From: UBA6016 sp964568395
GTDB lineage: Bacteria > Campylobacterota > Campylobacteria > Campylobacterales > UBA6016
NCBI GenBank assembly: GCA_964568395.1
Contig: CAZMPN010000021.1
Span: 1 to 28,766 of the forward strand
DNA length: 28,766 nucleotides
Direction: 5' to 3'
The position numbers were made by a program, and so were the translations under genes. This document shows, piece after piece, positions 22,817-28,766 of this stretch; position 1 is the first letter of the stretch; each line of letters begins with the position of its first letter. The notes beneath the pieces are model-generated. The model did no database searches. It was given only the letters and a program-made list of their open reading frames with translations, and was not told the DNA's origin.

Positions 22817-24016
22817 TTGAAATTAAAATCGATAAAAGAGCTGGATATTACCGGCAAGACGGTTTTTATAAGATGTGATTTTAATGTTCCGACAGACGAC
22901 TACGGCAACATAACTGACGATAGGAGGATATACTCTACCCTTCCGACGATTAGCTACTGCGTAGATCATGACTGCAAAGTGATTTTGGCAAGCCATTTCG
23001 GCAGACCGAAGGCCGGAACTTTTGATGAAAAAAATTCCCTAAAACCTGTAGCAAAAAGACTTCATACGCTTCTAAAAAGGGATATACTGCTCGCTTCTGA
23101 CGTATGCGGAGAGGACGCGACAAATAAAATATCCGGGCTAAAGGCCGGGGATATACTTCTTCTTGAAAATTTAAGATTTGAAGAGGGTGAGACAAAAAAC
23201 GATATCGAGTTCGCAAAAAAACTAGCCAACGGCGTAGATATTTATATTAACGACGCATTTGGCGCAAGCCATAGAGCCCACGCATCGGTAGACGCGCTCC
23301 CGTCACTATTTGCGGAAGATAAAAAAAGCGCCGGCTTCCTACTGCAAACGGAAGTCGCATATCTGCACGACGCGCTTGCCACCCCGACAAGGCCTTTTGT
23401 CGCAGTAGTTGGAGGAAGCAAGGTTTCCGGCAAGCTAGAGGCGCTGACTAGCCTACTTCCAAAAGTAGACAAGCTGGTTATAGGCGGCGGCATGGCATTT
23501 ACGTTTTTAAAAGCGCAAGGCTACAATGTCGGCAAGTCGCTTGTTGAAAGCGAGCTAATCGACGAGGCCAAAAAAATCATGCAAAAAGCAAAAGATCTCG
23601 GCGTAAAACTATATCTTCCCGTCGACATAACGATAGCCGACAAATTTGCAGAAGATGCGAAAGTTGACCAGTGTACGGCTCAAGAGATTCCGGACGGCTG
23701 GATGGGACTTGATATAGGCGACGCATCTATCGAGCTTTTCAAACTTGCGCTAAAAGATGCCAGAACGGTGCTCTGGAACGGCCCTATGGGCGTATATGAA
23801 ATGGACAAGTTCTCAAAAGGAAGCTTCAAACTCTCCCACCTTCTTGCGCAAAGCAGCTCGACTACGATAATAGGCGGCGGCGACACGGCAGACCTCGTGC
23901 AAAGAGCGGGGGACACAGAGGGCATGACGTTTATCTCCACCGGTGGCGGCGCAAGCCTTGAGCTACTAGAGGGCAAAGAGCTTCCTGGTGTTAAATCGGT
24001 AGAGGCCAAAAGATGA
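22817..24016 (+). CDS. pgk: Phosphoglycerate kinase
   Basis: Pgk interconverts 1,3-bisphosphoglycerate and 3-phosphoglycerate with ATP. The 399-residue protein begins at TTG, fixed by AAGGAG at 22805-22810. Family signatures are present: VFIRCDFNVPTDDYGNITDD, ILASHFGRPK, LLLENLRFEEGE, VAVVGGSKVSGKLEAL, GGGMAFTFLKAQG, VLWNGPMGVYE and the nucleotide-site IIGGGDTADLV. It overlaps tpiA by 4 bases. Unlike C. jejuni, where gap precedes pgk as I recall, no gap gene lies between nadD and pgk. Confidence 0.98.
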   Translation: MKLKSIKELDITGKTVFIRCDFNVPTDDYGNITDDRRIYSTLPTISYCVDHDCKVILASHFGRPKAGTFDEKNSLKPVAKRLHTLLKRDILLASDVCGEDATNKISGLKAGDILLLENLRFEEGETKNDIEFAKKLANGVDIYINDAFGASHRAHASVDALPSLFAEDKKSAGFLLQTEVAYLHDALATPTRPFVAVVGGSKVSGKLEALTSLLPKVDKLVIGGGMAFTFLKAQGYNVGKSLVESELIDEAKKIMQKAKDLGVKLYLPVDITIADKFAEDAKVDQCTAQEIPDGWMGLDIGDASIELFKLALKDARTVLWNGPMGVYEMDKFSKGSFKLSHLLAQSSSTTIIGGGDTADLVQRAGDTEGMTFISTGGGASLELLEGKELPGVKSVEAKR

Positions 24017-24720
24017 TAATAGCCGGAAACTTCAAGGCAAACCATACAAGGGCTAGCACGGCCGAGTATCTGTCTGCGCTAGACTCATTGTCCGACCAAA
24101 AAGGGGAAGAGGATAGTATAGTCATATTCCCTCCCTTTACGGCGCTTGATAACTACACTCTAAAAAATATCAAAATAGGCGCGCAAAACGGCTACCCCGC
24201 AGAAAAAGGCTCGTATACCGGCGAAATATGCCTTGAGGCGCTCTTGGAATTTGACATAGACACAATTCTTATCGGCCACTCAGAGAGAAGGCATATACTA
24301 AAAGAGTCGCAAGATTTTATAGTCAGAAAATACGAGTTTTTCAAACGCAACAACTTTAATATTTTCTATTGCGTAGGTGAGCCTATAGAGGTAAGGCAAA
24401 AAGGGATAGAGAGCGTTATGAACTATATAGATAAGCAGCTCGAAAATATAGACGTAAGCTACCAAAATCTTATCATAGCGTATGAGCCGGTATGGGCGAT
24501 AGGCACGGGACTAACGGCAAGCGTGGAAGACATAGAAGAGGTGCATAAAGCCATCAGGGAGAGGGTTGAGACACCTATACTTTATGGAGGAAGCGTAAAC
24601 GCATCAAACGCGGCCGATATTCTAAACAGCTCGTTTGTGGATGGCGTACTGGTTGGCGGAGCTAGCCTGGTGGCCGAAGATTTCTATAAAATTATAAAAG
24701 CATCTGCGAATATTTCTTAA
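24013..24720 (+). CDS. tpiA: Triosephosphate isomerase
   Basis: TpiA interconverts dihydroxyacetone phosphate and glyceraldehyde 3-phosphate. Catalytic residues are recognisable: Lys in GNFKANH, His in LIGHSERRH and Glu in IAYEPVWAIGTG; the phosphate loop is in ILYGGSVN and GVLVGGASL. At 235 residues it is shorter than most (about 250), which I believe is usual for Campylobacterota. The ATG overlaps the pgk stop as ATGA, so the two glycolytic enzymes are coupled. Confidence 0.97.
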   Translation: MIIAGNFKANHTRASTAEYLSALDSLSDQKGEEDSIVIFPPFTALDNYTLKNIKIGAQNGYPAEKGSYTGEICLEALLEFDIDTILIGHSERRHILKESQDFIVRKYEFFKRNNFNIFYCVGEPIEVRQKGIESVMNYIDKQLENIDVSYQNLIIAYEPVWAIGTGLTASVEDIEEVHKAIRERVETPILYGGSVNASNAADILNSSFVDGVLVGGASLVAEDFYKIIKASANIS

Positions 24721-24736
24721 AAAAGGGGAACAATAT

Positions 24737-25564
24737 ATGGTAATGAAGGGTAAAAAAGGTCTAATAATAGGCGTTGCAAACAATAAATCAATAGCATACG
24801 GTATAGCGAAAGCATGTAAAGAGCAAGGGGCCGAGCTTGCTTTTACGTATCTAAACGAACAGCTTGAGAAAAGAGTAAGGCCTATAGCCGAGGAGTTTGG
24901 CTCAAAACACGTTTACGAACTAGACGTCCAAAATCCTGAGCATATAGCGGCTCTAGCAAAATCTATCGAAAAAGATTTCGGCAAAATCGACTTCTTCGTT
25001 CACGCGGTGGCATTTGCTCCAAAAGAGGCTCTTGACGGCGCTTTTATGGACACAACGAAAGAAGCGTTCGAGATAGCGATGAACGTATCGGTGTTTAGCC
25101 TTGTGGAGGTAACAAAGGCGCTTGCTCCCGTTATGAACGAAGGCGGTTCAATACTAACGCTAAGCTACCTAGGAGGAGTTAAATACGTTCCGCATTACAA
25201 CGTTATGGGCGTAGCAAAAGCGGCGCTTGAGATGTCCGTTAGATACCTTGCGGTCGATCTTGGCACAAGAGGAATTAGGGTAAATGCGATAAGCGCAGGC
25301 CCTATCAAAACGCTTGCCGCTTCAGGAATAGGCGATTTCAGATTTATCCTAAAATGGAACGAGGCAAACTCTCCTCTCAGAAAAAACGTAACTATCGAAG
25401 AGGTAGGCAATAGCTCCATGTACCTGTTAAGCGATCTTTCATCCGGTGTAACAGGCGAAATCCACTATGTAGACGGCGGATACAACATCATGGGTATGTG
25501 CGCAGTCGAGGAAGAAGACGGCAAAGCCACAATGGTCTGGGATAAATACGCCTCACAAAACTAA
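24737..25564 (+). CDS. fabI: Enoyl-[acyl-carrier-protein] reductase (NADH)
   Basis: FabI reduces trans-2-enoyl-ACP in the last step of each fatty-acid elongation cycle. The 275-residue SDR-family protein has GLIIGVANNKSIAYGIAKAC, the HAVAFAPKEAL segment, and a catalytic Tyr/Lys in YVPHYNVMGVAKAALE, then VNAISAGPIKTLAASGI. This is the FabI type, the triclosan target. A second in-frame ATG two codons on is possible, but AAAGGGGAA fits the first. It ends the pgk-tpiA-fabI unit and its stop overlaps the 3' end of the convergent glycine-zipper gene in its restored frame. Confidence 0.97.
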   Translation: MVMKGKKGLIIGVANNKSIAYGIAKACKEQGAELAFTYLNEQLEKRVRPIAEEFGSKHVYELDVQNPEHIAALAKSIEKDFGKIDFFVHAVAFAPKEALDGAFMDTTKEAFEIAMNVSVFSLVEVTKALAPVMNEGGSILTLSYLGGVKYVPHYNVMGVAKAALEMSVRYLAVDLGTRGIRVNAISAGPIKTLAASGIGDFRFILKWNEANSPLRKNVTIEEVGNSSMYLLSDLSSGVTGEIHYVDGGYNIMGMCAVEEEDGKATMVWDKYASQN

Positions 25565-25716
25565 TTACCGCTTTTTATTTCTATAAACTCCATAGGCTCT
25601 TTAGAAAATCTACTAATTTCTACGCCGTTATATTCGGCGTAGTTTTGGTAGCCTGCGATTACTTTTTTAGGCATCTGAACAATCTTAGTTTGACATCTAT
25701 CTATAACCACTTTCTG
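25561..25716 (-). pseudogene. Displaced C-terminal part of the glycine-zipper protein (+1 frame)
   Basis: Reading the minus strand in the next frame directly after the A8 run gives about 51 further codons with no stop until TAG at 25561-25563: QKVVIDRCQTKIVQMPKK, then VIAGYQNYAEYNGVEISRFS, then KEPMEFIEIKSGN. The GY-x4-EYNG-x-E pattern is the tail expected after the glycine zipper in 17-kDa-antigen-like surface proteins (GYxVxYxYNGxxY in general form). So this is the real end of the upstream gene, cut off by one extra base. Removing one A from the run joins it in frame. Confidence 0.8.
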
Positions 25717-26014
25717 TTTTTTTTGAAGAAGCCAGAGAACCCCCTACTATAGCGCCGCCTATAGTGGCGGCCGTTTTGCCGTCAGCCTGTCCGAACTGAT
25801 TGCCTATAAGTGCGCCCACGGACGCCCCAAGCAGCGTCTCTAGCGCATCCGCACCGCCTCTTTCATAATAGCTCTCAGGGTAACAGTCTTTTAGCTCTAC
25901 AGACTCATAAACCTCAGTAAAAACGGGCTCGCTTCTGGTAACTTTTAGTTTTTGATCGGCGCATAAAATAGTAGATAAAAAAATAGCAAGTAGTAAAACC
26001 GCCCTCATAATCAA
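25697..26014 (-). CDS. Glycine-zipper 2TM (17-kDa antigen-like) surface protein, frameshifted
   Basis: As read, the product has 105 residues: a signal peptide (about 1-19, MIMRAVLLLAIFLSTILCA), a short region with one Cys, and a glycine-zipper two-helix domain (about 58-95; LLGASVGALIGNQFG and TAATIGGAIVGGSLA). It then runs into KKTESGYR and a stop. The cysteine before the mature part is not in a convincing lipobox. The family is thought to sit in the outer membrane or periplasm, with no firm function. The frame breaks at an A8 run (25717-25724); the expected C-terminus continues in the other frame to 25561. AAAAGGA lies before the ATG. The gene follows fabH after 50 bases that hold no clear terminator. 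Confidence 0.8.
   Translation of the reverse strand: MIMRAVLLLAIFLSTILCADQKLKVTRSEPVFTEVYESVELKDCYPESYYERGGADALETLLGASVGALIGNQFGQADGKTAATIGGAIVGGSLASSKKTESGYR
25717..25724 (-). repeat. A8 homopolymer at the frameshift
   Basis: Eight consecutive A on the coding (minus) strand, read as TCA-AAA-AAA-A. Seven A would keep the full gene in frame. The run could be a slippage site in DNA, in the RNA polymerase, or in sequencing. Confidence 0.85.
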
Positions 26015-26064
26015 TCCTTTTAGAGATTTTTTATGAGTTTATCGGTTATTTTTTGAAGAGTTGT

Positions 26065-27045
26065 TTATTCGCAGTCGAAATAAGCCAGGCAGCTGCCCCA
26101 TGTAAGCCCGCCGCCAAAAGCGTCAAGAAGCATCAAATGGCCTTTTTTCAGCTTTCCGGTTTCATACATCTCATTAATCGCCATAGGTATGGATGCCGCG
26201 GATGTATTGCCGTATTTGCCGACCGTAAGAACGACTTTCTCATCCGGCAGCCCTACGCTATCGCCCACGGCCTTAATTATTCTGTAGTTTGCCTGATGCG
26301 GAATGAAATAATCTATAGCCGACGAATCCATATTGTTCGCCTTGAGCATATTTACGCAGTCCGACGCCAGCGTTTTGACTGCCAGCTTGAAAGTTTCGTT
26401 GCCTTTCATCTTTATGTTAGAACCGCATACTCCGCCCTCAATTCCTTTCGGTGCGAGAGGAGTCACAAGAAAGTCCCAATACCCGCCGTCAGCGCTTGTA
26501 TGTATATCAAGGATTGCGTTTTCCCTGCTATCGGAGGCCGTTATAATGGCGGCTCCAGCGCCATCTCCAAACAGAACACATGTTGTTCTGTCGGTATAGT
26601 CTACAATTCTGCTTAGCGTCTCGGCGCCGACTACGAGAACCGTTTTTTTCATGCCAGATTCTATATACGCCTTCGCCACGCTAAGCCCGTATATAAACCC
26701 GCTGCACGCAGCGCTTATATCAAACGCCGCTACGTTCTTGATTCCAAGTTTGTCGGCCAAAATACACGCGGTTGACGGCATACATAAAAAATCGGGAGTA
26801 ATAGTCGCAAAAACTATCAGATCTATGTCTTCTTTATTTATTTTTGCGCGTTCGATGGCCTTAATAGAAGCTTTCAGGGCAAGATCGGAAGTCAATTCGC
26901 CGGCCGCGGCGATCCTTCTCTCTTTAATGCCGGTTCTTTTTAAAATCCACTCGTCCGAAGTATCGACTATCTTTTCGAGTTCTTCGTTTGAGAGTATTTT
27001 CTCGGGAACATATGCGCCTATCGACTTAAAAACGGCGAAGCTCAA
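26065..27045 (-). CDS. fabH: 3-oxoacyl-[acyl-carrier-protein] synthase III
   Basis: FabH starts fatty-acid synthesis by condensing acetyl-CoA with malonyl-ACP. The 326-residue protein has the catalytic triad: C114 in DISAACSGF, His in IPHQANYRI and Asn in KYGNTSAAS; the N-terminal DEWILKRTGIKERR is also typical. The start is TTG, overlapping the plsX stop as TTGA, with GAGGCG upstream. With plsX it forms the usual lipid-synthesis pair at the end of the rpmF operon. Confidence 0.97.
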   Translation of the reverse strand: MSFAVFKSIGAYVPEKILSNEELEKIVDTSDEWILKRTGIKERRIAAAGELTSDLALKASIKAIERAKINKEDIDLIVFATITPDFLCMPSTACILADKLGIKNVAAFDISAACSGFIYGLSVAKAYIESGMKKTVLVVGAETLSRIVDYTDRTTCVLFGDGAGAAIITASDSRENAILDIHTSADGGYWDFLVTPLAPKGIEGGVCGSNIKMKGNETFKLAVKTLASDCVNMLKANNMDSSAIDYFIPHQANYRIIKAVGDSVGLPDEKVVLTVGKYGNTSAASIPMAINEMYETGKLKKGHLMLLDAFGGGLTWGSCLAYFDCE

Positions 27046-28031
27046 TTTTTCGCCTCTAACGATGCTTTTATATGCGTATTAACATCGGACTTTACAAAAT
27101 TTATCGCTTGGAAAATAGCGTTTTTTATAGCCTTCGGATTACTCTTGCCGTGGCTAATAATCACCGCTCCATTTATACCAAGAAGCGGCGCGCCGCCGTA
27201 TTCCGCATAATCTATCTGTTGTTTTAGGCTAGAGAATACTTTTCTCATAAATACGGAACCAAAGGATGCAAAAGCCGATTTTTTGATATGATGCTTCATA
27301 AATTTACCGATAGTATCAGCTACGCCTTCGCTAGTTTTTAAGACTATATTGCCTACGAAGCCGTCGCATACGATAACGTGAACGGAGCCGTCAAAGATAT
27401 TGTTTCCTTCTACGTTTCCTATAAATTCAGGCATAGATTTAAGCATTAAGGCCGCCTCTTTGGTTACCTCGTTGCCCTTCGTCTCCTCTTCGCCGTTTGT
27501 GAGTATCCCGACTTTGGCTTTCTTGACACCCATGATAGCCTTTGCATAAGCAAGACCCATTATTCCGAATTGGTATAGGTGCTCCGGTTTGCAATCAACA
27601 TTCGCCCCGACATCCAAAACCAGGCTTTTTTGGCCGTCATTTACCGTAGGCATTAGTGTTGCTATCGCAGGTCTAGCTATGCCGTCTATTCGTCCTATTC
27701 TAAGGGTAGCAAGGCTCATTGTCGCCCCACTGTGTCCAGCAGATACAACGGCATCCGCCTTACCATCCCTTACTAGTTCCGTGGCAACATAGATAGAGCT
27801 GCTTTTTTTCTTAAATACATCCGTAGCGTGATCATGCATAGATATAACATCGTCGGCATGCACTATGGAAATTTTGGATCTCATGTTTTCCGGAATCAAA
27901 GGCTTTATAGCACTTTCGTCTCCGACCAAAATCGCTTCAAATTTAGCTGTTTTAAGAGCCTCTAATACACCTGCAATAATCGGGCTTGGACCGAAGTCCC
28001 CGCCCATTGCGTCTATCGCTACTTTAATCAT
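27042..28031 (-). CDS. plsX: Phosphate acyltransferase PlsX
   Basis: PlsX makes acyl-phosphate from acyl-ACP, the acyl donor for the first step of phospholipid synthesis by PlsY. The 329-residue product begins VAIDAMGGDFGPSPIIAGVLEA in pattern, and contains SAGHSGATMSLATLRIGRI, DVGANVDCKPEHL, NGEEETKGNE and CDGFVGNIVLKTSEG, all typical. The ribosome site is weak; it lies 6 bases after the rpmF stop, so translation may depend on coupling. Confidence 0.97.
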   Translation of the reverse strand: MIKVAIDAMGGDFGPSPIIAGVLEALKTAKFEAILVGDESAIKPLIPENMRSKISIVHADDVISMHDHATDVFKKKSSSIYVATELVRDGKADAVVSAGHSGATMSLATLRIGRIDGIARPAIATLMPTVNDGQKSLVLDVGANVDCKPEHLYQFGIMGLAYAKAIMGVKKAKVGILTNGEEETKGNEVTKEAALMLKSMPEFIGNVEGNNIFDGSVHVIVCDGFVGNIVLKTSEGVADTIGKFMKHHIKKSAFASFGSVFMRKVFSSLKQQIDYAEYGGAPLLGINGAVIISHGKSNPKAIKNAIFQAINFVKSDVNTHIKASLEAKN

Positions 28032-28037
28032 TAAATA

Positions 28038-28187
28038 CTATTTTAGTGCGCCGGTTGTAGGGCTTGCTCTGTGTGGAAGTCTGTAAGAACCGTCTTCGCA
28101 TTTAACAGGCATAGGAAGCGTAACTTTGTAGTGTGTTCTTCTTTTTGCAGCTCTTGTGTGGCTCACTCTTCGCTTTGGTACTGCCAT
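28038..28187 (-). CDS. rpmF: 50S ribosomal protein L32
   Basis: A 49-residue basic protein beginning MAVPKRRVSHTRAAKRRTHY and ending RASPTTGALK, which is L32. It has a single Cys (C30), so it is the zinc-free form. The gene lies between the yceD-like gene and plsX, the most conserved setting of rpmF in bacteria. An AAGGAG ribosome site precedes the ATG. Confidence 0.96.
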   Translation of the reverse strand: MAVPKRRVSHTRAAKRRTHYKVTLPMPVKCEDGSYRLPHRASPTTGALK

Positions 28188-28197
28188 TTTCTACTCC

Positions 28198-28581
28198 TTA
28201 TAGATTTTCTAAAATAAACTCTTTGTCTTCAAGCTCTTCTTTTTTATGGTAATCGTTTTTAAATATCTCAACTTCGTCTTTTAAAAAAGCTTCGAAATCA
28301 AAAACACTACCATCGATTTCGACAATGTCGTAAACCTCGTCAAAACCTTTATAGGAGCCTTCGATCACTTTGATTTTGACCTCTTCTTCGAGGCGGTCAA
28401 AAAACTTTTCTCCGCTAACGTCGCAATTAACCTCTATTTTACCGTCAATTTTGCCTTCAACGACTAAAAAAGGGGGTTTACCAAAAAAATATCCGCAAAA
28501 GTGGGCAAAATCTTCACCGTCTCTGTATTCGACGGAAAACTCTTTGTTTTCTTTCGGAACTTTTTTAAGGTCTACTTTCAT
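28198..28581 (-). CDS. YceD/DUF177 family protein
   Basis: This 127-residue acidic protein precedes rpmF by 10 bases. YceD proteins in this position affect 23S rRNA or large-subunit accumulation in other bacteria; the exact role here is inference. The central segment KIDGKIEVNCDVSGEKFFDRLEE-like pattern (around residues 45-67) resembles the DUF177 core, in which a cysteine-containing strand is followed by F and acidic residues, although the usual second Cys is absent. Similarity is modest, so the call leans on the rpmF context. It begins 6 bases after the ndk stop. Confidence 0.75.
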   Translation of the reverse strand: MKVDLKKVPKENKEFSVEYRDGEDFAHFCGYFFGKPPFLVVEGKIDGKIEVNCDVSGEKFFDRLEEEVKIKVIEGSYKGFDEVYDIVEIDGSVFDFEAFLKDEVEIFKNDYHKKEELEDKEFILENL

Positions 28582-28587
28582 TAAGCT

Positions 28588-28766
28588 TTAGTGTATCTCT
28601 ATTTGACTAAAGAAATAAGAGATTTCTCTTGCTGCGCTAGCCTCAGAATCACTTCCGTGGACCGCATTGGCATCGATACTTTCTGCAAAATCCGCTCTTA
28701 TTGTGCCAGGAGCAGCCTCTTTAGGGTTTGTAGCGCCCATAAGCTCTCTATTTTTTGCTATTGCGT
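28588..28766 (-). CDS. ndk: Nucleoside diphosphate kinase, C-terminal part (partial)
   Basis: The last 58 codons of ndk are visible; the gene continues beyond the window. Ndk balances nucleoside triphosphates through a phosphohistidine. The active-site His is in DANAVHGSDS, after the substrate-loop residues RELMGATNPKEAAPGTIRAD, and the tail EISYFFSQIEIH ends at TAA. It appears to be the head of the ndk-yceD-rpmF-plsX-fabH run, whose promoter lies outside the window. Confidence 0.97.
   Translation of the reverse strand, partial: AIAKNRELMGATNPKEAAPGTIRADFAESIDANAVHGSDSEASAAREISYFFSQIEIH

Noticed and set aside
26053..26616. 187-codon plus-strand frame
   Set aside because: Shadow of fabH, whose catalytic Cys, His and Asn are all present on the other strand.
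1..28766. CRISPR array, transposase, integrase, toxin-antitoxin or defence genes
   Set aside because: No spaced direct repeats and no such proteins in any frame; all long frames are core genes or their shadows.

Overview
The window is a stretch of core chromosome from a Campylobacterota bacterium, most likely Campylobacter in the broad sense. Three gene orders support this, as I remember them from Campylobacter genomes: rpsB-tsf-ABC ATPase-fliR-acidic protein-gmk-tatA-argS; peb4 next to fba; and ndk-yceD-rpmF-plsX-fabH. Heavy use of AGA/AGG (Arg), ATA (Ile) and CTA (Leu), a base composition that looks mid-40s % GC by eye, and an epsilon-type NuoH-NuoN set agree. The higher-GC Campylobacter species are plausible sources, but the species cannot be fixed from the sequence. 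I found no tRNA, rRNA, insertion sequence, prophage or CRISPR array.

Layout. 1-7698 (+): the end of nuoG, then nuoH, I, J, K, L, M and N, the membrane arm of respiratory complex I. 7780-8301 (+): hpf, ribosome hibernation. 8319-11616 (-): peb4-fba, then hisD with its own promoter. 11827-14557 (+): an L,D-carboxypeptidase (Pgp2/Csd6 type), a zinc carboxypeptidase (Pgp1/Csd4 type) and a peroxiredoxin; the first two trim cell-wall peptides and set helical shape in relatives. 14716-17880 (+): rpsB, tsf, an orphan LolD/MacB-like ATPase and the flagellar export protein fliR. 17954-21812 (+): chePep, gmk, tatA, argS. 21814-22697 (-): nadD-rsfS. 22817-25564 (+): pgk, tpiA, fabI. 25561-28766 (-): ndk (partial), yceD-like, rpmF, plsX, fabH and, last, a glycine-zipper surface protein gene broken by a frameshift in a run of eight A.

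The genes serve respiration (Nuo), glycolysis/gluconeogenesis (fba, pgk, tpiA), fatty-acid and phospholipid synthesis (plsX, fabH, fabI), translation and its control (rpsB, tsf, argS, rpmF, yceD, rsfS, hpf), envelope quality and shape (peb4, pgp1, pgp2, tatA) and motility (fliR, chePep).

Nothing here looks like an undescribed defence or mobile system. The most useful second looks are the A8 frameshift whose lost C-terminus is still intact in the next frame, the structured leader of rpsB, the degenerate receiver domain of the acidic ChePep protein, the side-by-side pair of shape-determining peptidases, and the lack of a gap gene beside pgk.
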